Assembly: GCA_963817025.1 (NCBI GenBank)
Contig: CAWFML010000001.1
Location: 310,001-374,000, forward strand
DNA: 64,000 nucleotides
Source: JACMLC01 sp963817025
GTDB lineage: Bacteria > Acidobacteriota > Blastocatellia > Pyrinomonadales > Pyrinomonadaceae
Reading direction: 5' to 3'
Of the stretch, positions 51,322 to 60,800 are shown piece by piece. Position 1 is the first letter of the stretch; each line of letters begins with the position of its first letter. The position numbers and the translations under genes were made by a program. Under the pieces are notes generated by a model that worked only from the letters and a program-made list of their open reading frames with translations, was not told the DNA's origin and made no database searches.

Positions 51322-51409
51322 ATGACTCAACGCTTTGCGCCTTGAGTCTTTCTTTGTTTGCGCCACCAGCGCCAAAGACCAGCGTTTCTCGCAAAGGCGC
51401 AAAGATAAA
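51322..51409. repeat. CGCAAAG-type repeat, degenerate
   Basis: CGCTTTGCGCC (51331) and CGCAAAGGCGCAAAG (about 51391-51405) flank a GCGCCACCAGCGCC unit. It forms only partial stems. Gap 51319-51530 holds this and the next repeat. Confidence 0.5.
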
Positions 51410-51412
51410 AAC

Positions 51413-51516
51413 AGAAGGATGCAGGATGAAAAGCATGCTGTTCAAGCTTGTAGCATTCAATGTCAAATAGCATTCTCTTCATCCTTTATCCTTCCGCCTT
51501 CATCCTTGCTTTTCAC
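51413..51516. repeat. GGATGAAGG-family hairpin, copy 2
   Basis: AGAAGGATGCAGGATGAAAA on the left and ATCCTTCCGCCTTCATCC on the right, plus the same internal AAAAGCATGCT and GTTCAA elements as the copy at 33964. It ends about 15 bases before the AhpD-like gene. Confidence 0.7.
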
Positions 51517-51530
51517 GGAGTATCACACGA

Positions 51531-51860
51531 ATGTCATATTACGAAGAAGAAGACCTACAGCGTTTTAGCGAGATCGGCAAGCATCGCCCAGACCTCTTTG
51601 AAAAGTTTATGGCGTGGTATCAGGCTTGTCAGGAGGACGGCGCGCTCTCGCGGCGCGAGAAGGCTTTGATCGGTCTTGCGGTCGCGCATGCTTTGCAGTG
51701 TCCTTATTGCATAGACGCCTACGCGCAGGCTTCGCTCGAAGCTGGCTCGAACATGGAACAGATGACCGAAGCCATACATATGGCCTCTGCCATACGCGGC
51801 GGCGCGAGCCTGATTCACGGGCTACAGGCGCACAACTCCGTCAACAAGGTGTCGATGTAA
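51531..51860 (+). CDS. AhpD-like arsenosugar-associated peroxidase-like protein
   Basis: 109 residues of the CMD/AhpD fold. LSRREKALIGLAVAHALQCPYCIDAYAQASLEAG contains the CxxC motif (CPYC) and the following helix; IHMASAIRGGASLIHG ends the domain. This matches the small AhpD-like protein next to arsS in arsenosugar clusters. TAA overlaps the arsS ATG by one base (TAATG), so the two genes are translationally coupled. Confidence 0.92.
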   Translation: MSYYEEEDLQRFSEIGKHRPDLFEKFMAWYQACQEDGALSRREKALIGLAVAHALQCPYCIDAYAQASLEAGSNMEQMTEAIHMASAIRGGASLIHGLQAHNSVNKVSM

Positions 51861-52870
51861 TGCCGCAAGCTCTGCCTGTTATCAATTCTCAAAATGCTGC
51901 GGCGCACGCGCATCCAAGTTTTGACGCGAAGCTGGACGCGCATGGTCTTGAGCTGCGCTCTTCGAGCGTCGAGACCTTGCAGGTCAACGTCGGGAAGCTT
52001 TGCAATCAGGCATGCAAGCATTGCCATGTTGATGCGAGTCCAAAGCGCACGGAGATTATGACGCGCGAGACAATCGAGCAGGTCATCAATGTCATGCGCC
52101 GGTTTCGCATTCCGATCTTAGACATCACCGGCGGCGCGCCGGAATTGAATCCGTCTTTCCGCCGTCTCGTCACAGAGGCGCGCTCGCTTGGAACGCATGT
52201 CATGGTGCGGCACAACCTGACGGTCATGTTCGAGCAGGGACAGGAAGACCTGCCGGAGTTTTTCCGCGCGCATGAAATAGAAGTGGTTTCATCGCTGCCT
52301 TACTTTCTGGAACAACAGACGGACGCGCAGCGCGGGGCTGGCGTGTTTGAAAAATCCATCGCTGCGCTTCTCAGGCTCAACGCCGCCGGCTACGGAATTG
52401 AGGAGAGCGGTCTCATCTTAAATCTCGTTTACAATCCGGTCGGAGCGTTTCTGCCGCCGCCGCAAGGCTCTATCGAAACGGATTTCAAGCGCGAGCTACT
52501 GGCGCGTTATGGCATCTCGTTCAATCAGCTCTATACGATTACGAACATGCCCATCAAACGCTTTCTGGATTACCTGCGCCGCAGCGGCAACGAAGAGCGT
52601 TACATGCGCAAGCTGGTCGAGGCATTCAACCCGCAGGCGGTCGAGGGCTTGATGTGTCGCGGCCTTGTGAGCGTGGATTGGACGGGCAGACTTTACGATT
52701 GCGATTTTAACCAGATGCTCGAACTCGGCGTCGCGCCGGGGCTGCCGCAAACTGTCTCGGACTTCGACCCTTTGAAATTTGCCGGAAGGCGTATCATGAC
52801 CGCCTCACACTGTTTCGGCTGCACTGCGGGCGCAGGCTCAAGCTGCGGCGGCGCGGTGGTTCAGAGTTGA
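51860..52870 (+). CDS. arsS: arsenosugar biosynthesis radical SAM protein ArsS
   Basis: 336 residues. TLQVNVGKLCNQACKHCHVDASPKRTE contains the CxxxCxxC radical-SAM cluster. ITGGAPELNPSFRRL holds the GGxPE SAM motif. The C-terminal domain (DUF3641-like) ends in HCFGCTAGAGSSCGG, with four nearby cysteines for a second cluster. ArsS adds a 5'-deoxyadenosyl-derived group to methylated arsenic in the arsenosugar route. ATG at 51860 overlaps the previous stop; a longer upstream frame in this register is a shadow of the AhpD-like gene. No arsM is visible in the window. Confidence 0.94.
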   Translation: MPQALPVINSQNAAAHAHPSFDAKLDAHGLELRSSSVETLQVNVGKLCNQACKHCHVDASPKRTEIMTRETIEQVINVMRRFRIPILDITGGAPELNPSFRRLVTEARSLGTHVMVRHNLTVMFEQGQEDLPEFFRAHEIEVVSSLPYFLEQQTDAQRGAGVFEKSIAALLRLNAAGYGIEESGLILNLVYNPVGAFLPPPQGSIETDFKRELLARYGISFNQLYTITNMPIKRFLDYLRRSGNEERYMRKLVEAFNPQAVEGLMCRGLVSVDWTGRLYDCDFNQMLELGVAPGLPQTVSDFDPLKFAGRRIMTASHCFGCTAGAGSSCGGAVVQS

Positions 52871-52931
52871 AGAGTTTGAAGAATCTTTTATCATCGAGGT
52901 CTTTCATACGGTAAAGCAATTCGCAACCGCC

Positions 52932-55900
52932 TCACAGCTTGCACCCTTCGACTTTGCCGAGAATGGGGCCGAGTTCCCGATGCCTGCCTTCATCCGAACC
53001 CAGAAGAATAACGTCGAGATCATTGGACGAGTCACGCAGCAAGACATAGAGTTCGTTGCCACAGATCCTTTGCATCTTCTGCTGTGCGCTCGGCGTACCC
53101 AGCCCCTCTATTTCCCGCACTTGTTCTTGATCCTGAAGGGAGGGCCGTATACCCTTTGGATGCGCGTGCACCGCGCCCAGCACGGATTCATTCACGTTCA
53201 GATGATTGTCCCCGCCCTCGGACGGCTCTACGCAGAATGTCACCGAATGGATAATTTGGCCGTTAACCACTTTTGGCTCCTTGCCGATATGCAAAATCCT
53301 GCGGAGCTTACCAGTGCGGCGGTCTATGATGATCGTGGCGCTACGCTCAATCCTACAGTCTTTGGTGAATTCACTCCAGACCTCGCGGAAGATGGTCAAT
53401 GCGCCGGGCACTTCATGCAGGTGGCGTTGCACCGCAGGCGTGCCGGAGAGGGGTGGCAGTGAGACCTCGATTGTGCTGCTGCCTCCTCTCTTCTTTTCAT
53501 CTATGAGCTTCGTCTGGCGCAGGATTAAATCTTTGCGTCCCTGCATGTAGAAGCGTTCGGCCAAGTTGTCGAGCAGGTTACGCTGTGCGAATGCGCCCGG
53601 CTTATCTCCCTGTACGCTTGGCACGACATGCACAGGCAAACTCATCGTCGGCCCCGCCTCGCCGATGCCGCTTCCTGCCACGGGGAAGATAAAGTCCGAT
53701 TTCGGATCCCCTGTGCGATGGCCTATGCCCGGCACCATCATGCGGCCCGATTTGACATCCACAAAGATGAGCATGTCCAGTGCCTGCGTCAGGCCGAGAG
53801 CCTCGCGCAGCGGTGTAGTTAAAGCGATAACGCGCGTCCTGTAGGCTTGTGTATCCAGCCCTTCTTCAGCTTCGTCGCGGGCTTCGGGCATGTCGCGCGT
53901 CAGGATTCGCTTGTCGCTCAAAGCAAAGCCCGATCCGTCGGCCCCGAAGGAGGAAGGCAGAGGGCCGCTCAGACGCGCGAAGCGTTCCAGGCCGATGCCT
54001 GCGTCTTCGCCGTTGACGACGGTATCGCCGGAAGCCGACACTTTGGCAGAAGAGTCAAGCTTGATGTCCGCCTCTTGCAAGACAACCACGCGCTCGGCTT
54101 CCAGAAAATTTGTGTTAAAGCGATCCAGCGGAGCGTTCTCGCGCCGGGCCGCTGTCCAGAGCGTATATTCTATGCGCCGCCGCACGCGGTTCACGATGTT
54201 CTCAGCCAGCGGGTCAATCGGCAGTCTGCCGGGCTGATCCTGCGCCAGCAGTTTGTCGTCCTTGTCTCGTTTCATCGTGAAGAGCGCATGCGTGAGCAAA
54301 GCGAAAGGGAATTCCAGTTCCGGAGGATTTGGCGGCGCATCACTCTCCAGTTCTGTGACCTCTTTGGGCGTGACCGGATTGTCCAGCCACGGGGCCGGAG
54401 TGGCGGGCGAGCCATCGCGCATGGACGAGGGCAGTTGACGCCGCAGGTGGAAGCCGTCAACGTATTCGATGACCGTTTCATCATCCTGTATCGTGCGGAC
54501 GAAGCCCAACTGATAGCGTGGAAAGAGCGTGGGGTCGCCCTGCGCCTGCACGCTCGAACGAGCCAGCACACGCGGGCGGGCTGCCTCGCCGGATTTTCCC
54601 AGAAAGGCATTATTTTTCTGAAGGTCAAAGCGGAAAGCGGTCGGCTCCACCGTAGTCGAAGTCGAGAGCGGCTTGGACGGCGTGAAGGTCAGAGGCTTTT
54701 TGCCCGCGCCCAAATCATGTTCTTCCTTTGTCTTCTTCTCTTTCTCGCTGACCCATGCTCCTTCCAGAGGCTTCTCGGCACAGGGCGGTTGCGGGTATTG
54801 GGCCAGCGGGTCGCGGTTGGGCCGGTCAGAAGAGCCAAACCATGTGGTGGACTTAGTTGCGTCGGAGGGGTCGCGGTCGGCGCAGGGCAAGACACCCGCT
54901 AACTCCACGAGGAAGAGTCCGCCTCTGTGACGCATTTCCCGCGCATCAAGTCCCTTGAAGGGTTCTGCGATATGTGGTTCGGCCTTGAGATGGAAAGAGA
55001 GATCAATGATGCGTGCCATCAGGCAGCTCATCGGATCAATGGTGGTGAAGGTCTCCGGAGGGAGGATAGTCAGGTTAAAAGGTTCTTTAATTGTTTCGGT
55101 TCCCCTCGGCCCGGCTCCCAGACCGGCTGCTTCAGGGTCTCCCTGAAGGCGCACCTCTGTCTGGTCTACGGCGGAGCGCAGGGTTGGATATTCCCCGCAC
55201 GTCCAGTGCGAGATGTAAGCGTCGGCAGCCAGACGATAATGCCCGCCGCTCAAGGTAGATTTGGCCGTTTCCAACATCTGATGCCGTCTGCGTATGACCC
55301 GCGCCGCCTTCTCCGCCCCGGTCTCTTCTTCCGGCTCAGGCTCAGGCTCAGGCAGCTTAGGACGCTCTGGAATATCCTTCGTATCCGCGTTGAGCACGAC
55401 GCGGCGGTTGGCGCGTAGATTGTCTTCGCGCAAATCATCGAAGCGTGTGATGTTGAACTTGGTGGTTTCGCCCTTGCCCTTGATTTCTATGTTCTCCGGC
55501 AACACCCCTGCGTTGAGCAGCTCGCGGGCAACGCGCCGCGCGCGATGACAAGAGAGATTGGCGTTCTCTCGATCATCACCTTCAATGCTGGCATAGGTGT
55601 GCAGATTGAAGCGGGCCAGAGACGGTTGATTTCGTGCGAGCGTGCGTATGCGTCCCGGAGCGGTCGAGTCACGGAAAACGTCCGAGCCTCTACAGAATTC
55701 AAAGTGCTCCCATGTATCATCGCTCTCAAGGCTTTTATCCTCTGCACACGGCGGGTCTGGCTCAATCTTGCCCAGTTGGACGTTGCCCGTAGGACAGCCC
55801 GGTTCCTTAGCCTCTTCGCCGAATTCGGGAGCGTCAATATCAGTCGCATCCTTTGGCTCTCCGGCAGCATCCTCTTTACCCTCGCCCTCCTGACGGCGAA

Positions 55901-56627
55901 CGGTCTCGGCAGCCCCCTGTTGAAGGACATGCTGCAACTCATGCGCGAGCAGCCTGCGCCCGCCACTGGCCTCCGGCGCAAACTGGCCTGCCCCAAAAAC
56001 TATATCCGGCCCGATGGTATACGCCAGCGCGTTTACAGAGCGCGCAGACTCTGCCGCACGCGCATCCGTGTGGATACGCACACGGCTGAAATCCCGGCCA
56101 AAGCGCGGCTCGAAAAATGCCCGCTCCGAGGCAGGCAAAGGCTGACCGCCTCCGCGCAACTCCGCGACCTGCGCCTGCGCGCCCGCAGTGAGCGGCGCGG
56201 GCAGAGTGTGCCCGGTCTGCTCTTTTCTTTGCAGGGTCTCTTCTTCTTCCTTCCCTTTCTGCTCGCTCTCGCAGGACGCACACTTGCGTTGGAGTTGAAG
56301 AGGAGATGACTGCGCCATTCCTATGCCAGTTCCTCTTGCAGAGTCAGGCATCCGCATGACCTGCTCTGCAACGCGGTCGGCCTCTTGCTCGTAATGGTCG
56401 CCGGGCGTGCTGACTTTCAATTTGGTTTGATGGGCCGGTTTGCTACGGCTCTCGCATCGCGGGCAGTCGCCGCCGCAGGCGCATCCTGCTTTGCGCTGGA
56501 TGAAGGGGCCGTCAATTAATGAAGTCGGCTGAACTGAGACGGGCGAGGAATGAGCAGAGAGAGACTTTGCCTCCTGTTTTTTGGCAGGAGAGTGAGGCGA
56601 CACGGATTGTACGGCAACAGCCTTCAT
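52932..56627 (-). CDS. large DUF4157-OmpA-like-JAMM protein of a tail/injection-type cluster
   Basis: 1231 residues. The first 130 include Cys motifs (KAGCACGGDCPRCESRS and RKCASCESEQ). DUF4157 (about 160-240; FFEPRFGRDFSRVRIHTD ... AYTIGPDIVFGAGQF) ends with the zincin motif HELQH near residue 230. An OmpA-like segment (about 290-415; NLSCHRARRVARELLNAGV) follows. The long middle (420-1090) is not recognised. The C-terminus carries VHAHPKGIRPSLQD (about 1154-1167), which matches the JAMM metalloprotease pattern HxHP(x5)SxxD. DUF4157 proteins often accompany extracellular contractile injection systems; whether this one is a cargo, a toxin or a processing protein is not known. Confidence 0.85.
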   Translation of the reverse strand: MKAVAVQSVSPHSPAKKQEAKSLSAHSSPVSVQPTSLIDGPFIQRKAGCACGGDCPRCESRSKPAHQTKLKVSTPGDHYEQEADRVAEQVMRMPDSARGTGIGMAQSSPLQLQRKCASCESEQKGKEEEETLQRKEQTGHTLPAPLTAGAQAQVAELRGGGQPLPASERAFFEPRFGRDFSRVRIHTDARAAESARSVNALAYTIGPDIVFGAGQFAPEASGGRRLLAHELQHVLQQGAAETVRRQEGEGKEDAAGEPKDATDIDAPEFGEEAKEPGCPTGNVQLGKIEPDPPCAEDKSLESDDTWEHFEFCRGSDVFRDSTAPGRIRTLARNQPSLARFNLHTYASIEGDDRENANLSCHRARRVARELLNAGVLPENIEIKGKGETTKFNITRFDDLREDNLRANRRVVLNADTKDIPERPKLPEPEPEPEEETGAEKAARVIRRRHQMLETAKSTLSGGHYRLAADAYISHWTCGEYPTLRSAVDQTEVRLQGDPEAAGLGAGPRGTETIKEPFNLTILPPETFTTIDPMSCLMARIIDLSFHLKAEPHIAEPFKGLDAREMRHRGGLFLVELAGVLPCADRDPSDATKSTTWFGSSDRPNRDPLAQYPQPPCAEKPLEGAWVSEKEKKTKEEHDLGAGKKPLTFTPSKPLSTSTTVEPTAFRFDLQKNNAFLGKSGEAARPRVLARSSVQAQGDPTLFPRYQLGFVRTIQDDETVIEYVDGFHLRRQLPSSMRDGSPATPAPWLDNPVTPKEVTELESDAPPNPPELEFPFALLTHALFTMKRDKDDKLLAQDQPGRLPIDPLAENIVNRVRRRIEYTLWTAARRENAPLDRFNTNFLEAERVVVLQEADIKLDSSAKVSASGDTVVNGEDAGIGLERFARLSGPLPSSFGADGSGFALSDKRILTRDMPEARDEAEEGLDTQAYRTRVIALTTPLREALGLTQALDMLIFVDVKSGRMMVPGIGHRTGDPKSDFIFPVAGSGIGEAGPTMSLPVHVVPSVQGDKPGAFAQRNLLDNLAERFYMQGRKDLILRQTKLIDEKKRGGSSTIEVSLPPLSGTPAVQRHLHEVPGALTIFREVWSEFTKDCRIERSATIIIDRRTGKLRRILHIGKEPKVVNGQIIHSVTFCVEPSEGGDNHLNVNESVLGAVHAHPKGIRPSLQDQEQVREIEGLGTPSAQQKMQRICGNELYVLLRDSSNDLDVILLGSDEGRHRELGPILGKVEGCKL

Positions 56628-56699
56628 GGTCACTCGCCGGATTCACAAGGTCATTTCACAAGGTCGTTTCACAACTCAAGCCATGATGTGATTCAACTC

Positions 56700-56833
56700 T
56701 TTGCGCCTTACGTTTTTCTCTTAGCGCCTTTGCGCGAAACATCAAGTTTTCGCGCAAAGGCGCAAACAAAGAAAGTCTCAAGGCGCAAAGAAGAAGAAGA
56801 AGGCGCAAAGAAGAAGAAGGCGCAAAGAAGAAG
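56700..56833. repeat. CGCAAAG hairpin plus GGCGCAAAGAAGAAGAA tandem repeat
   Basis: TTTGCGCCTTACG ... GCGCCTTTGCGCGAAA pairs with TTTTCGCGCAAAGGCGCAAA (56745-56766). From 56781 to 56833 a unit of 17-20 bases (GGCGCAAAGAAGAAGAA) repeats three times. It lies in the gap between the DUF4157 gene and the preceding gene. Confidence 0.8.
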
Positions 56834-56892
56834 CTTGAGCTTTGGCAATCTACTTTTCATCAAGCGCTTTGAGAGAGCCTGTTCAATTCGTC

Positions 56893-57828
56893 TCACTCGT
56901 CAAGGTTGATGTTGATGATTTCGACGCGCCCGGCTTCACATCTGAGTTGTCGCTTGGACGTGTGCAGGGTTTCACCTTGCTGATCCAGAACTTTGAGATA
57001 GATGTCCGGCTTTCTCTCTATCAGGTCGCGGAATTCTTCCGTGCGATAGACGAGACTGTAGTTTCCTTCCTTATCCGTCTCCACCTGTCCGAGCCGGTCG
57101 TCAAAGAAAAGGTCTTTGTCATACAGGCTGACAATGAGGCCGCCGATGCCCTGACCGCGCGCATACGTGACGCGCCCGCGCACGACCCACGAGTCCGGCT
57201 CATTCCTCGGCTCCTGCCTGCTGGTGGCGGGAGGCGAGCAGATTTGTCCCTCGCCGTCCAAAACTATCTCACGATAATCAACCTCACCCGGCGCGGGAAT
57301 CAGCGCGCTCTTGCTTGCATAGAGATGCTGCGCCTGATTATTGAGCACGCGGATATAGACAGAGCGTTCCCGGCGGATAGAATCGCCCGTGGTTTTAATC
57401 CTGAAGTGCCCGTTGGCGGCGGTGCAGGCGTGGCCCAAATCTTCAATCCAATCGCCGCCCGCGTCATACAGGGCGACTGTCAGATTCGAGAGACCCGCGC
57501 CGCTCTTGTCGCGGACGTAGCCATGCAGTATCCATGTGTCTTTATCGACGACGGGAATTTCTGTCCGGGCGCGAATCGTTTCGGTCACGATGTTGCTCAA
57601 AAACTTGAGATTGAGCGCGGACTTGTTAGCGAGGGCCGCGACGCGCGGGTGCTCCGGGCCATACTTTGCGCTCAGGCGCGCGTGCTCTCTTTGCAGGCCG
57701 GTGGCCTTTGCGTTGCGGACAAACTGCAATCGCTCAAACTGCGCCGCACGCTGTTCATCGGCACGGCTTAGTCCCTCAGCAATTCCTCCGGCGATGTCAT
57801 CCAGTTTGGTTTTTCTCTCCTGCGTCAT
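56893..57828 (-). CDS. two transthyretin-like (CNA_B/CarboxypepD_reg-like) domain protein
   Basis: 311 residues. A helical N-terminus (about 1-90; RLQFVRNAKATGLQREHARLSAKYG) is followed by two related beta-sandwich units: WILHGYVRDKSGAGLSNLTVALYDAGGDW and WVVRGRVTYARGQGIGGLIVSLYDKDLFF, each ending in a turn such as TTGDSIRRERSVYIRVLNNQ or RKPDIYLKVLDQQGETLHTS. No signal peptide. Such modules may form structural or adhesive parts. It lies between the beta-helix protein and the DUF4157 protein in the same direction; GAGG is 7-8 bases before ATG. Confidence 0.8.
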   Translation of the reverse strand: MTQERKTKLDDIAGGIAEGLSRADEQRAAQFERLQFVRNAKATGLQREHARLSAKYGPEHPRVAALANKSALNLKFLSNIVTETIRARTEIPVVDKDTWILHGYVRDKSGAGLSNLTVALYDAGGDWIEDLGHACTAANGHFRIKTTGDSIRRERSVYIRVLNNQAQHLYASKSALIPAPGEVDYREIVLDGEGQICSPPATSRQEPRNEPDSWVVRGRVTYARGQGIGGLIVSLYDKDLFFDDRLGQVETDKEGNYSLVYRTEEFRDLIERKPDIYLKVLDQQGETLHTSKRQLRCEAGRVEIININLDE

Positions 57829-57892
57829 GATGCTTCCTCGTTTCTCAAAGCCGCCTCAGAAAAAGACTGTCCCCCGCGCGCTCTCATCCCGG

Positions 57893-60800
57893 CTACTTAA
57901 AAGTTCTTATCGGGTAGCCTTCATTATTGGTAGAGGTCTGCCCGGCGGCGGGCGGGGTTTGTGCGGTCGAAACCTGATTCTGGCTCTGACCGAGGTCTCT
58001 GCCGACGCGCTCAAGCGGCGCGCAGGCTTTGGGATAAAACGCAGAGAGCAGCGCTTGATTTGGCCTGCTCTCGGCCAGTTTGCCGCGTATCAGCATGCAA
58101 TGCGTTGACTGGTTGTCCGTCGTGATATTGAGCAGACCAAGAGTTATCGCAGACAGCAATGCATTGGGCAGTCCCTCTTTGAAGCGATTGTCCGTCACCC
58201 GCAGCGAGATGCCGAAGAGGATGGCGTGCGAAAGAATGAAGTCTTTTATAAACAGGTCGCAGTCACACTGGTTGCCATGAAAGCTCACATCGTCGAGACT
58301 CGCAATCAGCACAGACGCGATGGCCGTGTCCCTCGTCAGATTGATAGTATTCAAAGAGCATTGATTATCGCTGAAGAGCACATTGCCGTTCGCCAGATAT
58401 TGCCCCGGCAACTGGTCGTCTAGCCCCGGCTTCGGCATGACCAAAGCATCGTCGTCAGGAACAAAAAAATTGTCGGCCTTGACCTGACCCAGCGCGACCG
58501 CCCAGAAGGCCAGCAGTTGAAGGTAAAGTTCATTCGAGAGTCCCAAATTCAAGATGAACACGGTCGTGATCCGCGCGATAGCAGAACTGCCCGCGCGCAT
58601 CACGCCGAGGCTTGTGAATTGATTGCCGGCGACAGACACAGGGCCAAGCGCGACCAGCGCCAGCGCATGTCCGAGCGGCGTGCTGACGATATTGTTATGC
58701 GCCTTGAAAGCTGGCACGCCGTTCTGCACGGGAAGGCTGAAGACTGCTCCCCCCGGCGGCGGTGGCGGGACAGGCGCACGCGGCGCGATGGCGTAAACCA
58801 CATAAATTCCGCCGCGTGGCCCTGTGCGCGCGGCCACGGCTGGCTGGCCGTCGCTCGCGCCGTTGTTCAGGATTCGATTCCGCGACATTTCTATCCCCTC
58901 GCCGTGCAGCACGAAGATGCCGCAGATGGGCATCATGTGGCTCGGCCCGTTGTTCTCAATCAGATTGTCATCAACGGTCAGATACTCTACATCCGCGAGC
59001 GCGATGCCGCCGTAGCCCATGCTGCTGGTCATGTGCTGTGGAATCTCCGCGATGGTGCGGTTAAGGCAGGCGCGTATGTCATTGCCGGTGATTGAAAGTC
59101 GCTCGACCGTGATGAACTCGTCCTGCTTTTCGAGGTCGAAGAATTTAACGACGCCGATGCCGTTTGCGCCCATGTTGTAGATGAGATTGTGCTTGATATA
59201 AATATCGAGCAGCGCTCCGGCAGAGACAATCCTAGTTTCACCCGTCGAGCCATCAGGCGGCTGATAGGTGTCCGTCGGCTTGCAAGGGTTGCAAGGGTCT
59301 ATCACGCCGATCCAACCGGGAATGAGAACGATTGTGAGGTCTTCGATTTTGGCAAGCGAGCCGAGCGTGATGCCGTTGCCGATGCCGCCCTGAATCAAAT
59401 TATGGACGATGTAAACGCGCTCGGAAGTCCCGCCGATCTGGATGCCGCCCTTGCCTGCGTTTGCAGGCGCGAAGAGATTCGTGTCGAGTGTGCGCCCGCC
59501 GCTCAGGCTGCTCACGGTCTTCTCTCTCGACGAGATGACGCGGATGATGTTGTCTTCGATGAGACAATCGTCGCCCGTCAAAAAAATTCCGACGGCATCC
59601 GTTGGCCCGTCGTTCATCTCTATCACGCAGCCGCTAATCTGAGCCGTAAAAACGATGTGCGCCTGTATCGCGCAACGCGTCGCGGCCTCTATGTAAAGTT
59701 TTTCAAGCTTGATGTCGCGCAGGCTTCCGCCCTGCGAGCCTGTCATGTCCGGCCCTTCCAACTGCACACCGACGCCGTTTTGATGTGCGAAGACGGCCAG
59801 CGACTCGACCTTTATGTTTTGTGATTTGACGACATTGATAACCGGGTCGGAAGCGCCTGCATTGGCGTCCGTCGCCGTCAAGATGCGACTGCGCCTGCCG
59901 CATCCCTTGAGCGTGATGTTCTGCCTGCCCTTGATGACAATGTTCTCTTTATACTCTCCGGGCAGCACGCAGATTTCTCCGCCGCCTGCGGGCAGACTGT
60001 CTATCGCGTCTTGTATCTTGTCGAAATCTCCCCAGCTCTGCATCCCGTCGCCGACGCGGTAAGAGCAGCACGTGGCAAGCCTCGTCAGCGGATGAAAGAT
60101 GTGCCTGCAATCCTCTACCGGCTGCACAGTGTTCTCTGTGTCGGCCCATGTGAGGACGGCGAGCGGGACGCGATGATAATGAATGCCCTGCGGAGCTTTT
60201 TTATCAATCAGGATTTCGGGGTTGAAGATTTCGCCCGCGCGCACTGCAAACGTCCAGTAGTCTCCCGGCGCATAGTTGCTCGCGGCAGGAGTTTCAAAAT
60301 CCAGAACTATGCCGACGTTATTCGGCAGTTCGTCGTCGCTCGTAAAATCCTGAACCGGAGCGATGCCGTTCCAGAGACGGAAGAAGGTGGTGTCAGACGG
60401 TTGCGGATTATTCGGAATCGTCCCGAACATCTCTGCGCCAAGCGACAGGAGATTATTGTTGAGCGTCGCCTCTGCCCCGTAAGTGACTCGCCAGTGGCCG
60501 AGCATCTGGTCATACTCGACCGCTTCGAGATAGAAGGAAGAGAGGCCGGAGTTAGTGATGGCCTGCACATTGGCTTTAAGCTCGACCTCTTTCTTGGCAG
60601 CATCGAAATGGCCGCGCCCGACGAGGCCGCCTCCATATTGCGACCACTTAAACTGCACCGGCCCGCTCTTCACATCGGCGATTTCAATGCGATACAGGTT
60701 ATGTTCAAAACCCGTGTAGCCGCCTCCGGCAACCACAGGGCAATCGCCCGCGCCCGGATTCGGCGGATTGAGCGTGACCTTCAGTTTTCCCTTCTTGCTA

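Noticed and set aside
51614..51859. N-terminal extension of ArsS that runs through the AhpD-like gene
   Set aside because: The register is open by chance; the AhpD-like frame is conserved and its stop overlaps the ArsS ATG.
53847..54902. Long plus-strand open frame (351 residues) inside the DUF4157 gene
   Set aside because: It is antisense to a well-supported coding gene, has no recognisable domain, and its composition (Arg/Ala/Val-rich) is that of a GC-rich shadow frame.
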